Part shown: piece by piece, positions 27,199 to 35,952 of the stretch
Position numbering within the stretch: position 1 is the stretch's first letter
How the letters are laid out: every line of letters starts with the position of its first letter
NCBI RefSeq assembly: GCF_003994855.1
Contig: NZ_CP034142.1
Coordinates: forward strand, 4,340,001-4,404,000
DNA from: Marinobacter sp. NP-4(2019)
Lineage (GTDB): Bacteria; Pseudomonadota; Gammaproteobacteria; Pseudomonadales; Oleiphilaceae
Direction: 5' to 3'
DNA length: 64,000 nucleotides
Notes under the pieces: generated by a model
What the model saw: the letters and a program-made list of their open reading frames with translations, nothing else
Databases searched by the model: none
Told to the model about the DNA's origin: nothing
Made by a program: the position numbers and the translations under genes

Positions 27199-27762
27199 TT
27201 AGATCTTGCCAACCAGGTCCAGGGAAGGAGCCAGGGTCGCTTCACCTTCTTTCCACTTGGCAGGGCAAACTTCGCCCGGGTTGTTGCGAACGTACTGGGC
27301 AGCTTTGACCTTGCGCAGCAGATCGTCGGCGTCACGGCCAATACCTTCAGCAGTGATTTCAACCGCCTGGATAATGCCATCCGGATCGATCAGGAAAGTA
27401 GCGCGGTCCGCCAGGCCCTGACCTTCACGCATCACACCGAAGTTGTTGGTGATGGTGCCAGTCTGGTCGCCAACCATGAAGTAGTTGATCTTACCGATGG
27501 TCTCGGAAGCGTCGTGCCATGCCTTGTGGGTGAAGTGAGTGTCAGTGGACACAGAGAACACTTCCACGCCCAGCTTCTGCAGCTCTTCGTACTTGTCTGC
27601 AACATCACCCAGCTCGGTCGGGCAAACGAAGGTGAAGTCGGCCGGATAGAAGAAGAAGACAGACCACTTACCTTTTACATCAGCTTCGGAGATTTCAACA
27701 AACTCGCCGCCCTTGAAGGCGGTGGCGTTGAACGGTTTGATCTCGCTGTTAACAATACCCAT
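27199..27762 (-). CDS. ahpC: Alkyl hydroperoxide reductase subunit C (peroxiredoxin)
   Basis: Typical 2-Cys peroxiredoxin of 187 residues, the same length as E. coli AhpC, reducing hydrogen peroxide and organic peroxides with electrons from AhpF. The peroxidatic Cys is in FTFVCPTE (Cys47), the resolving Cys in GEVCPAKW near the C-terminus. The ATG at 27762 has GGGAG 9 bases upstream; a longer frame to 27858 is rejected. Single-gene unit with an OxyR-like element about 100 bases upstream. Confidence 0.96.
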   Translation of the reverse strand: MGIVNSEIKPFNATAFKGGEFVEISEADVKGKWSVFFFYPADFTFVCPTELGDVADKYEELQKLGVEVFSVSTDTHFTHKAWHDASETIGKINYFMVGDQTGTITNNFGVMREGQGLADRATFLIDPDGIIQAVEITAEGIGRDADDLLRKVKAAQYVRNNPGEVCPAKWKEGEATLAPSLDLVGKI

Positions 27763-27865
27763 ATAAATTAACTCCCGATTAATAGATTCAAGGGTTGATG
27801 AATGAACGGCGCCTAGGTTAATCAATCCAGGCACCAAGACAAAATTGATAATTCCCAAACCAGGG

Positions 27866-27880
27866 ATAGGCTGAGCCTAT
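27866..27880. promoter_or_regulatory. ATAG-N7-CTAT element upstream of ahpC, OxyR-like
   Basis: ATAGGCTGAGCCTAT, a perfect 7-bp dyad around one base, 104 bases before the ahpC start. It shares ATAGG-N5-CCTAT with the element in front of ahpF. Confidence 0.55.
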
Positions 27881-27892
27881 TTCCAATGAGGG

Positions 27893-27932
27893 GGAGACGG
27901 AGCCTCCGTCCACCGGACTTTATGGAGACGGA
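27893..27932. repeat. GGAGACGGA direct repeats with dyad
   Basis: GGAGACGGA occurs at 27893-27901 and 27924-27932. The first copy is part of a 15-bp dyad GACGGAG-C-CTCCGTC (27896-27910). It lies between the ahpC promoter and the sugar-dehydrogenase gene and could be an operator for the latter. Confidence 0.35.
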
Positions 27933-28003
27933 ACCGGGAAATTCAATCGTTCAAAGCCTCACGGATGAACTATTATTAGGGGTCTGAAGGGAGGACAGGG
28001 CCC

Positions 28004-30121
28004 ATGCAACGATGTCTTCTGCTATTCATCTGCCTGGTGGTCACTGCCTGCGGCGGGGGCTCAGGAAGCAACTCCGGCGGAGAGACCATCGGCCTCTCCG
28101 AGCGCCCCGCTAATTCTGAATGCCTGGCTTTTGAGGGCTCGGGTGAGGTTCAGCTCACCCCCATAGCGCCTTCCCTCGACTTCAACTCGCCTTTGCTGAT
28201 GTTACCCCATCCCACCGAGACCGGGATTTTCTACGTGGTTGAGCAGGGGGGAGCCATCTATCGTCTTGACCTGGCGACCGAGGGTCGGACCCAGTTGGCA
28301 GACCTCTCCGAGGCCTACTCGCTGAGTACATGCGGCGAGTGTGGGCTGCTGGGCATGGCGTTTGATCCGGCATTTTCCACCAACGGTTTTGTTTACCTGT
28401 CGTTCACCGAAAATACCAGTGCCGGCATGACGTCATTCGTCGCCCGCTTCGAGTCCGCCGACAATGGCCAGAGCCTGCGCCGGGATGGTACCGGGAATTT
28501 GCTGCGCAGCAATCTTGTGGAACAGCAACAGCCCTTCAACAACCACAACGGCGGCCATATTGCCTTTGGTCCTGACGGTCTGCTGTATGTGGGGCTCGGA
28601 GACGGGGGCAGCGCGAACGATCCTGGCAATCGGGCCCAGAGCCTGTCCACCTGGCTGGGCAAGATCCTCAGGCTCAACCCCGATGGCAGCCCGGCCAGCA
28701 ACGGCATTCCCGGAGCACTGCCGGAGATCTATGCCTACGGTCTGCGCAATCCCTGGCGCTGGAGCTTCGATCGCGAGACGGGCGACCTGTGGGCCGGCGA
28801 TGTTGGCCAGAACCGGTTCGAAGAAATCAGCCGGATTAACCTCGGCGGCAACTATGGCTGGCGCTGCTACGAAGGTTTTGAGCGCACCAGTAACAGTTGT
28901 GGCGACTCCCCCTCCGGCCCGTTTATCGAGCCGGTCACGGCCTATGGTCGCTCTGACGGCGTTTCCGTTACCGGAGGCTATGTTTACCGCGGCAACAACA
29001 TTCCTGCCCTTCAGGGGGACTACCTGTTCTCCGATTTCGGTTCAGGAACCCTCTGGGCGCTGACCGAACAGCCGGACGGCGGCTTCGCCCGTCGCACCCT
29101 GCTGGAAACCGGCCGTAACGTCGCCTCCTTCGCGGAGGATACCGCCGGCGAACTGTACCTGGTGACCTTCTCCGGGCTGTTCCGGATTGACCCGGTGGCT
29201 GTCGAGTCCGAACTGCCACAGCAATTGTCCGACACCGGCTGCGTCCAGGCCAGCGCACCCTGGCAGCCGGCAGACGGGCTGATTCCATACACCGTTATCG
29301 AACCCTTCTGGTCCGACGGTGCCGATAAGACCCGTTACCTGGCACTTCCCGATGGCACCCGCATTACGGTCGATGACAGCGGCGATTTCGACTTGCCCAG
29401 AGGGTCGGTATTGGTGAAGAATTTCCTGCTGGGCCAGAGTCTGATTGAAACCCGCCTGTTCCTGCATAACGCCGATGGCAGCTGGTCCGGTTACAGCTAC
29501 CAATGGAACGAGGCGGGTACCGACGCCGAACTGGTCGACGGCAGTCAGGACGTCGACGTGGGTGGCCAGATCTGGCATTACCCCTCGGCCGGCGAATGCA
29601 GTCTTTGCCACACCGCCGCAGCTGGTTTCAGCCTCGGCCTGGAGACCAGGCAACTGAACAGAGACTTCACCTACCCCCAGACAGGTGTTACCGCCAATCA
29701 GCTGGCAACCCTGGCGGGCATTGGTGTACTGAGTGAGCAACCAACCCCAGCCCAAAGGGAGCAGCGTCTGAGCCGGAGCACCGATGACAACGCACCGATC
29801 ACCCCTCGGGCGCGCAGCTATCTGCACGCCAACTGCAGCCATTGCCACCGCCCGGGTGGCACCACCCAGAGTGCCATGGATCTGCGATTCACGACGCCGC
29901 TCAGTGACACCGGGGCCTGCGAAACACCCCCCGGCAACGGCGACCTGGGCCGAACCGGCGCCCAACTGCTGACACCCGGAGACGCGGACAACTCACTGCT
30001 GTATCTGAGAATGATCTCCGAGCGCGAATTCCGCATGCCCCCGATCAGCACCCTTCAGGAGGACACCCAGGGTGCCCAGCTGGTGGCGGACTGGATCAAT
30101 CAGCTGGACAGCTGCAATTGA
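28004..30121 (+). CDS. Sugar dehydrogenase-like propeller fused to a two-CXXCH domain, lipoprotein
   Basis: 705-residue predicted lipoprotein (LVVTAC, Cys16) followed by a Gly/Ser linker. Residues 40-400 are a glucose/sorbosone dehydrogenase beta-propeller (HIAFGPDGLLYVGLGDGG, YAYGLRNPWRWSFD), a family whose members often use PQQ. The C-terminal 300 residues form a separate module with CSLCH (Cys532) and CSHCH (Cys611), two c-type haem sites. The layout suggests periplasmic oxidation of a sugar or alcohol with direct electron transfer through haem. PQQ binding is not proven. Single gene, with GGGAGGAC ahead of the ATG. Confidence 0.85.
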   Translation: MQRCLLLFICLVVTACGGGSGSNSGGETIGLSERPANSECLAFEGSGEVQLTPIAPSLDFNSPLLMLPHPTETGIFYVVEQGGAIYRLDLATEGRTQLADLSEAYSLSTCGECGLLGMAFDPAFSTNGFVYLSFTENTSAGMTSFVARFESADNGQSLRRDGTGNLLRSNLVEQQQPFNNHNGGHIAFGPDGLLYVGLGDGGSANDPGNRAQSLSTWLGKILRLNPDGSPASNGIPGALPEIYAYGLRNPWRWSFDRETGDLWAGDVGQNRFEEISRINLGGNYGWRCYEGFERTSNSCGDSPSGPFIEPVTAYGRSDGVSVTGGYVYRGNNIPALQGDYLFSDFGSGTLWALTEQPDGGFARRTLLETGRNVASFAEDTAGELYLVTFSGLFRIDPVAVESELPQQLSDTGCVQASAPWQPADGLIPYTVIEPFWSDGADKTRYLALPDGTRITVDDSGDFDLPRGSVLVKNFLLGQSLIETRLFLHNADGSWSGYSYQWNEAGTDAELVDGSQDVDVGGQIWHYPSAGECSLCHTAAAGFSLGLETRQLNRDFTYPQTGVTANQLATLAGIGVLSEQPTPAQREQRLSRSTDDNAPITPRARSYLHANCSHCHRPGGTTQSAMDLRFTTPLSDTGACETPPGNGDLGRTGAQLLTPGDADNSLLYLRMISEREFRMPPISTLQEDTQGAQLVADWINQLDSCN

Positions 30122-30145
30122 TCCAGGCCGGTTCTGCCAGCCGGA

Positions 30146-31363
30146 TTAACCAGCCAGTTCAATCTTGCGGAAGTCGAGAATATTCTCTTTCGGTGACGAC
30201 TTGATGGTCATCACCTCCACCCGCTTCTTCGCCAGGATGTAGGCAAAGCAGGCAAAGTACAGGGCGATAACCAGGGCACCCACCCACTGGATTCTCAGGA
30301 AATCCAGCTGGAACAGCATGGTCAGGCCCACCATCGCCAGGAAGTTGAACACCACATAGTTCGCCCTGCCCAGGCGCTGGGCCGTCATATTCAGGTTATC
30401 GGTGTAGAGCCGGATCAGGGAATCCAGCGAGTTCACCACCATCAGCACCCCCACGGTAATCATCGCCAGATTGGTGAAGGCCGCAATCTGCAGGCCCTCG
30501 GCGTGATAATGGTAGAGCACCGAGAACCACACACCGATGGCGATGGACGGTACCACCAACATGGCGATCAACAGCTGCCAGGTCCGGATACCGCTGACGA
30601 AACGGGCGGTGAACTGGCCGATCATGATGCTCCAGGCGAACCACCAGAACAGGTAGAACTCGTGGTAGTCATTGATCGGCAACGCAAACTGGTGGATGTT
30701 GGTGAAATACTCGCCCAACAGTCCGGCCGTGCCAAGGAAATCCGCCGGCGACCCCTCGCCCAGCACAAACGCCCGGAACCACATACCGACAATCAGGGTG
30801 ATGAACAACACACTGGAGCCCAGGCTGAGAATACGCACGTACTTGATCTTCGAGCTGGAATAGACCGCCAGGCCAATGGCAGCAAACACAATGAAGTAAA
30901 ACGCCGGCACGACGGACTCACCGTCACCGAGTTGCGGGAGGTACCAGGGCAGGTTCACCAACAGCAGGTAGGCTGTGAAGGCACAGGTGCCGATGATCAC
31001 CACATTGTTGACGACCTTGACCAGCGGTATCTCGAAAAACTGCACCCGCGGTTCAATGATCGCGAAGTAGAAGCAGGTCAGGAAATAGAAGCCCCAGATC
31101 AGGAAGGCCCAGAACCCGAATTCAATCGCCAGCGGATTGGCAAAACCGTACTCGGGACTCGCCGAAAGATCGCCATAACCGCCGAATTCAGTCAACGGGA
31201 ACATGATCAGCCCCACATCCAGCCCGGAGGTGAACAGGATAGCGATAAAAGTGAAAGTACGAACCGGCGTGACGCCGATGCACTTGATATCCCACCATTT
31301 GTACAGAATCAGGGCAATGGCGGCGAAGGTAAAAATCAGGCCGGTGGATAACCAGAGTGTCAT
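30146..31363 (-). CDS. Short BCCT-like betaine/choline transporter
   Basis: Membrane protein of 405 residues with about 10-11 hydrophobic helices. FYLFWWFAWSIMIGQFTARFVSGIRT corresponds to the Trp-rich helix 8 signature of BCCT carriers, and GLDVGLIMFPLTEFGGYGD to their glycine-rich helix 3. Known BCCT carriers have 500-680 residues, so the N-terminal helices and the long regulatory C-terminal tail are missing. The ATG at 31363 has GGAGGT 7 bases upstream, which argues for an intact short protein, not a fragment. It lies next to betIBA, so choline uptake is the natural guess. Confidence 0.7.
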   Translation of the reverse strand: MTLWLSTGLIFTFAAIALILYKWWDIKCIGVTPVRTFTFIAILFTSGLDVGLIMFPLTEFGGYGDLSASPEYGFANPLAIEFGFWAFLIWGFYFLTCFYFAIIEPRVQFFEIPLVKVVNNVVIIGTCAFTAYLLLVNLPWYLPQLGDGESVVPAFYFIVFAAIGLAVYSSSKIKYVRILSLGSSVLFITLIVGMWFRAFVLGEGSPADFLGTAGLLGEYFTNIHQFALPINDYHEFYLFWWFAWSIMIGQFTARFVSGIRTWQLLIAMLVVPSIAIGVWFSVLYHYHAEGLQIAAFTNLAMITVGVLMVVNSLDSLIRLYTDNLNMTAQRLGRANYVVFNFLAMVGLTMLFQLDFLRIQWVGALVIALYFACFAYILAKKRVEVMTIKSSPKENILDFRKIELAG

Positions 31364-31533
31364 GCGCTGCACCTCCGGTTGTTTTTCATCATTACAGTGA
31401 ACAGCATGGGTGTTCCTCCTCTACTTTGTAAGCGCTGCTTCTTTCGAATCGGACACAAACCCAGGACTTGCCTATCCGGCGCCCAGGAACGGCGGGATGC
31501 CGTTGCGCTGATAGGGAAATCCTGAGGGCTTGC

Positions 31534-31562
31534 AAAACCCCGGGCGCATTGCACGCCCGGGT
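31534..31562 (-). terminator. Intrinsic terminator for betIBA
   Basis: CCCGGGCG (31539-31546) pairs with CGCCCGGG (31554-31561); on the minus strand GTTTT follows. It lies just after betA and separates the operon from the BCCT-like gene. Confidence 0.8.
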
Positions 31563-31576
31563 GGGATGACGACGCG

Positions 31577-33271
31577 CTAACCCAGCGCGCGCTTTGCCTG
31601 TCCCGGTCGCTGCCGCCCCTGCCACTGGTCATCCATCACCACAGGCGCGTCAGAAGGTTGCAGGGGCTCCCTGCCCCGGATCAGATCGGCTGCCCGCTCG
31701 GCCACCATGATGGTGGGCGCGTTCAGGTTGCCGTTGGGTATGGTCGGGAAGATGGACGAGTCCACCACCCGCAGATTCTTGATGCCGTGAACCCGGGTAT
31801 GCGGGTCCACCACCGCCAGCTCGTCGGTGCCCATCTTGCAGGAGCAGGACGGGTGATAGGCGCTCTCCACCGCCTGACGGACAAAGGCGTCAATTTCCTC
31901 GTCGCTCTGAACGTCGATGCCGGGCTGGATCTCGGCGCCACGGTACTCGTCCATCGCCGGCTGGCCGATGATTTCCCGGGTCAGACGCACGCAGTCACGG
32001 AAGCCTTCGCGGTCGGCCTCATGCTCCAGATAGTTAAAGCGAATGGTCGGCGCCTGTTTCGGGTCCGCCGACTGCACGTGGACAAAGCCCCGGCTTTTCG
32101 GCTTGTTATGGCCGATATGCAGCTGGAAGCCGTCACCATCAAACGCTTCCTTGCCGTCGTAGCGCATGGCTGCCGGCAGGAAATGGTATTGCAGATCCGG
32201 CCACTCAACCCCCGCCTTGGAACGGATAAAGCCGCAGGATTCAAAATGGTTGGTGGCCCCGAGACCGTCCTTGCGCAGAATCCAGCGCACGCCGATCTTC
32301 AGCTTGTTCCACCAGTCCAGCTTGCCGTTGAGAGAGACCGGCTGCTTGCAGCGGAACTGGAAATAGAATTCCAGGTGATCCTGCAGGTTCTCGCCCACGC
32401 CGGGCAGTTCATGCTGCACCTCGATGCCGGCGTTCTCCAGCACCTCGCGCTTGCCGATGCCTGAGAGCTGCAACAGGTGGGGCGAGCCAATGGAGCCGGC
32501 GCACAGGATCACCTCTTCGGCGGCTTTTGCCTCATGGATCTTGCCGCCCTGCTCATAGCGAACGCCCGTGGCGGTTTTGCCGTCCTTACCCTCTAAAAGC
32601 ACCTTGTGCACCAGGGCGTGGGTCACCACCGTCAGGTTATCCCGCTCCATGGCCGGGCGCAGATAGGCGTTGGCGGTGGACCAGCGACGGCCATTCTTGA
32701 CGGTCATGTGCATGGCGCCGAACCCTTCCTGCTGGGCGCCGTTGTAATCCCCGGTCTCGAAGTAGCCGGCATCCGCTCCCGCCTTGATGAAGGCTTTGTA
32801 GAGCGGGTTCTGCATGTTGTTGCCGTTGTTCACGCCCAGCGGGCCCTTGCCGCCCCGGTAGTCATCGCCACCAAAGGCCCAGGTTTCCGCTTTCTTGAAG
32901 TACGGCAGAACCTGCCGGTAATTCCAGCCTTCCGCGCCTTCGGATTCCCACTCGTCGAAATCCCGGGCGTGGCCACGGACGTAGACCATGCCGTTGATGG
33001 ACGACGAACCACCCAGCACCTTGCCCCGGGGGCAATGCATGCGGCGATTGTCCAGGTACGTCTCCGGCTCGGATTCAAACTGCCAGGCGTACTTTTTGGT
33101 GTTCATGGGAATGGACAGGGCGGTGGGCATCTGGATAAAGATGCTTTTGTCGCTGCCCCCGGTTTCCAGCAGCAGCACCCGGTGGCGCGCGTCCTCGGTA
33201 AGCCGGTTGGCCAGTACGCAACCGGCCGAACCCGCACCCACAATGATGTAGTCGTATCGGTTTTCTGTCAT
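31577..33271 (-). CDS. betA: Choline dehydrogenase
   Basis: GMC-family FAD oxidoreductase, 564 residues, oxidising choline to betaine aldehyde at the membrane. Seen: YIIVGAGSAGCVLANRL, the GMC signatures GGSSSINGMVYVRGHARDFDEW and GSIGSPHLLQLSGIG, and the C-terminal region with HPSCSCKMG. GAGGAGA lies in front of the ATG. Third gene of betI-betB-betA, 27 bases after betB. Makes the osmoprotectant glycine betaine. Confidence 0.96.
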   Translation of the reverse strand: MTENRYDYIIVGAGSAGCVLANRLTEDARHRVLLLETGGSDKSIFIQMPTALSIPMNTKKYAWQFESEPETYLDNRRMHCPRGKVLGGSSSINGMVYVRGHARDFDEWESEGAEGWNYRQVLPYFKKAETWAFGGDDYRGGKGPLGVNNGNNMQNPLYKAFIKAGADAGYFETGDYNGAQQEGFGAMHMTVKNGRRWSTANAYLRPAMERDNLTVVTHALVHKVLLEGKDGKTATGVRYEQGGKIHEAKAAEEVILCAGSIGSPHLLQLSGIGKREVLENAGIEVQHELPGVGENLQDHLEFYFQFRCKQPVSLNGKLDWWNKLKIGVRWILRKDGLGATNHFESCGFIRSKAGVEWPDLQYHFLPAAMRYDGKEAFDGDGFQLHIGHNKPKSRGFVHVQSADPKQAPTIRFNYLEHEADREGFRDCVRLTREIIGQPAMDEYRGAEIQPGIDVQSDEEIDAFVRQAVESAYHPSCSCKMGTDELAVVDPHTRVHGIKNLRVVDSSIFPTIPNGNLNAPTIMVAERAADLIRGREPLQPSDAPVVMDDQWQGRQRPGQAKRALG

Positions 33272-33298
33272 ATGCGTTCTCCTCGGTGGCCTGCGGGC

Positions 33299-34774
33299 TT
33301 AAAACGGCGCGTCGATGTCTTCCATCCCCACGTACACCGACTTGATCTGGGTGTAGTGGGAAAGGGTCTCGCGCCCGTTTTCGCGGCCGATGCCGGAGAG
33401 TTTGTAGCCACCCACCGGCATTTCCGCCGGGGAGGCGCCGTAGCTGTTGATCCAGCAGATACCGGCCTGGATCTGGTGAATCACCCGGTGGGCGCGACGG
33501 ATGTCGTTGGTGAACACGCCGGCAGCCAGACCGGTATCGGTGTGGTTGGCCCGGGCAATCACCTCGTCCTCATCGGAGAACGTCAGCACTGACATCACCG
33601 GCCCGAAGATTTCTTCCTTCACGATGGTCATATCGTCGGTGCAGTCGGTGAAGATAGTCGGCTCCACGAAATAGCCACCTTTGGAGTCTTCGGGATCAAA
33701 GGCCCGGCCGCCGTGGCTCAGGGTAGCGCCCTCGGCGAGTCCTTTGGCGATGTAATCCAGCACCAGATCCCGGTGTTTTTCGGAGATCAGGGCACCGAAG
33801 TTGGTGTCCGGGTTCATCGGGTCACCGGGTTTGATGTTGTTGCGGGTGCGTTCCAGCAGGCGGTCCATAAAGCGCGGGTAGATGTCTTCATGGACAAACA
33901 CCCGGGTCCCGTTGGTGCAGATCTCGCCCTGGGTATAGAAGTTGCCCACCATTGCGGCGGAGACGGCGTTCTCCAGATCCGCGTCATCAAAGATGATCAG
34001 CGGTGACTTGCCGCCCAGTTCCATGGTGACGTCTTTCAGGGTGGTTGCTGCCGCTGCCATCACCTTCTTGCCGGTCTCCACTTCGCCGGTAAAGGACACC
34101 TTGGCAATCTCCGGATGATGAGTCAGCCACTGGCCGACGTCCGCCGCGCCCTGCACCACGTTGAACACGCCCGCAGGCACACCGGCTTCGATAAAGATTT
34201 CCGCCAGCTTCACCGCCCCCATCGGCGTTTCCTCCGACGGCTTGAAGATCATTGCGTTGCCGCAGGCCAGCGCCGGTGCGGACTTCCAGCAGGCTATCTG
34301 GATTGGGTAATTCCAGGCGCCGATACCGGCGCAGATCCCCAGCGGTTCACGGCGGGTGTAATAGAAATCACCGCCCAGGTCCTGCTGATTGCCCTCAATG
34401 GACGGTGCCAGGCCGGCAAAGAATTCGATGGCGTCAGCGCCGGTCACCACATCCACCGCTTCCGCTTCCTGCCAGGGTTTGCCGGTGTCATTCACTTCCA
34501 CCGCCGCCAGCTCGTCGTTGCGCTCACGGAGCAGCGCCACGGCCTTCAGCAGAATCCGGCTGCGCTCAATAGCGGTCATCGCGGACCACTCGGAAAAACC
34601 CGCGCGGGCACTTTCGATGGCCGCCTGCTGCACCGACTCGTCGGCCACCTCCACCTCGTAGATCACCTGGCCGGTGGCCGGGTTCACCACCGGGAAGGTT
34701 TCACCGGTGCTGTTGGCCAGAAAACGCCCATGCACGAAATTTTGAACAACGGGAACAGATGCGGATGCAGACAT
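33299..34774 (-). CDS. betB: Betaine aldehyde dehydrogenase
   Basis: Aldehyde dehydrogenase of 491 residues that turns betaine aldehyde into glycine betaine with NAD(P)+. The catalytic Glu lies in MELGGKSP and the catalytic Cys in GEICTNGTRVFV, a context characteristic of BetB; FTGEVETGKKV and KEEIFGPVMSVL are also present. Nine bases separate it from betI upstream. Confidence 0.96.
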   Translation of the reverse strand: MSASASVPVVQNFVHGRFLANSTGETFPVVNPATGQVIYEVEVADESVQQAAIESARAGFSEWSAMTAIERSRILLKAVALLRERNDELAAVEVNDTGKPWQEAEAVDVVTGADAIEFFAGLAPSIEGNQQDLGGDFYYTRREPLGICAGIGAWNYPIQIACWKSAPALACGNAMIFKPSEETPMGAVKLAEIFIEAGVPAGVFNVVQGAADVGQWLTHHPEIAKVSFTGEVETGKKVMAAAATTLKDVTMELGGKSPLIIFDDADLENAVSAAMVGNFYTQGEICTNGTRVFVHEDIYPRFMDRLLERTRNNIKPGDPMNPDTNFGALISEKHRDLVLDYIAKGLAEGATLSHGGRAFDPEDSKGGYFVEPTIFTDCTDDMTIVKEEIFGPVMSVLTFSDEDEVIARANHTDTGLAAGVFTNDIRRAHRVIHQIQAGICWINSYGASPAEMPVGGYKLSGIGRENGRETLSHYTQIKSVYVGMEDIDAPF

Positions 34775-34783
34775 AGTCAGTGG

Positions 34784-35431
34784 TTAACCTCGGTTCAGTG
34801 TCTTCAGGCCTTGTGGGCCATTCGAATTAAAGTGATGCTCAGGCCCGGCCTGGGCCAGTGTCTCGTGGACGAATTTCTTGCAGAGCCGCTCGCCGGCCTC
34901 GAAGCTCTCGAGCGGGTCCAGGCTCAGGGCGCTGCGCAGCCAGAAGCCGTCGATCAGTGCTGCGGTTTGCCGCGCGGCTTCCGTCGCAGCTTCGGGCGCA
35001 AGCACCTGGGCAAAGGAATAACGCAGGTTGCTGTACAGCCGCGCGTTGTTGATCTGCTGCAGACGCTGGAGGCCGGGCTCATGCATGGAGCGCGCCCAGA
35101 AGCTCAACCAGGTTTTGGCCGCCAGCGCTGAGCGCTGGAACTCGGAAAAGTTCGATTCGATGATGCAGTTCAGCCGCTGCTCGGGAGAGCCGTCGGTCTT
35201 TGCCATGCGCTCCCGCAATTCCTTACCCAGTTGATCCAGCAGGTATCTCAACGCGGCTTCAATCAAACCCTGCTTGCCACCGAAATAATGGCTGATGATG
35301 CCCGAGGACATTCCCGCCCGCTTGCTGATGCTCACAATGGTGGTGTTCTGCATCCCCAGTTCGGCGATGGACTCCATGGTGGCATCGATCAACTGCTGCT
35401 TTCGTGTGTCTTTAACTCCAACAATCGGCAT
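34784..35431 (-). CDS. betI: TetR-family repressor BetI
   Basis: Choline-responsive repressor of the operon, about 215 residues. MPIVGVKDTRKQQLIDATMESI at the start, the HTH ISKRAGMSSGIISHYFGGKQGLIEAALR and WLSFWARSMHEPGLQRLQQIN are diagnostic for BetI. The ATG at 35431 is chosen on family alignment; the longer frame to 35479 begins inside the operator. First gene of betIBA and controlled by its own product through the palindrome upstream. Confidence 0.95.
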   Translation of the reverse strand: MPIVGVKDTRKQQLIDATMESIAELGMQNTTIVSISKRAGMSSGIISHYFGGKQGLIEAALRYLLDQLGKELRERMAKTDGSPEQRLNCIIESNFSEFQRSALAAKTWLSFWARSMHEPGLQRLQQINNARLYSNLRYSFAQVLAPEAATEAARQTAALIDGFWLRSALSLDPLESFEAGERLCKKFVHETLAQAGPEHHFNSNGPQGLKTLNRG

Positions 35432-35463
35432 GGCGACTTCGCTGTTTTCCGGCCCAAGGTTTA

Positions 35464-35483
35464 TTAATTGAACGTTCAATTAA
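35464..35483. promoter_or_regulatory. BetI operator, 20-bp perfect palindrome
   Basis: TTAATTGAACGTTCAATTAA, 33 bases upstream of betI. The core ATTGAACGTTCAAT is the known BetI recognition sequence. Confidence 0.9.
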
Positions 35484-35547
35484 AATAAAGGCTACAGAAA
35501 TGATGAGGGGGTTTCAACTTTTGGCGGTTAAAAAGTAAACAGGGGTT

Positions 35548-35674
35548 GTCGGATTACGCTGCGCTCATTGTGCCGTTCACCGGTAAATCCGACCTACGGG
35601 GGTAGGGAATATCTCGGGGGGCTTCCACACGCTGACATTAACGTAGGTCGGATCAGGCGAAGCCGTAATCCGAC
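35548..35674. repeat. Pair of inverted REP-like intergenic repeats
   Basis: GTCGGATTACG...AATCCGACCTAC (35548-35597) and GTAGGTCGGAT...GTAATCCGAC (35643-35674) are two copies of one REP-type sequence in opposite orientation, about 45 bases apart. Each can fold on itself (GTCGGAT/ATCCGAC) and the pair can fold together. They lie between the betI promoter and the 70-residue gene. Confidence 0.75.
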
Positions 35675-35682
35675 ACACCATC

Positions 35683-35895
35683 TCACTTCTTCAGCCGATA
35701 ATTCGGATCAGTCCAGCATTTCGGCAAAGCCTCACCGGAAGGAAATCCCAGCTCCGACTTTTCATAGAACTCCGGATCCTGGGCTTCCTCACCGTATTGC
35801 ATGCTGCCCTTGATGCGGGTTTTGTGGGGGTCGAACAGGGCCTGGGTATCCAGCACTTCAATCAAATGGCCGGTGTATTTTTCTGCTACAAACAT
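35683..35895 (-). CDS. Conserved 70-residue protein
   Basis: Small acidic protein that begins MFVAEKYTGHLIEVLDTQALFDP and ends FPSGEALPKCWTDPNYRLKK. Proteins of this size and pattern occur in pseudomonads and relatives, sometimes labelled acetyltransferase without evidence. AGGAGG lies 6 bases before the ATG, so translation is well supported. Function unknown. Confidence 0.75.
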   Translation of the reverse strand: MFVAEKYTGHLIEVLDTQALFDPHKTRIKGSMQYGEEAQDPEFYEKSELGFPSGEALPKCWTDPNYRLKK

Positions 35896-35952
35896 AGCGC
35901 CCTCCTGTCTCTATCAGAAAGAGTAGCCCCAAAACCACAAATACGACAGCGA

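Noticed and set aside
27866..27880. A full tetrameric OxyR site
   Set aside because: Only one ATAG-N7-CTAT unit is visible here and before ahpF; the second unit expected 7 bases away is missing.
35548..35674. Possible CRISPR-like or phage attachment repeats
   Set aside because: Only two copies, inverted, no regular spacers and no integrase nearby; REP-like repeats explain them better.
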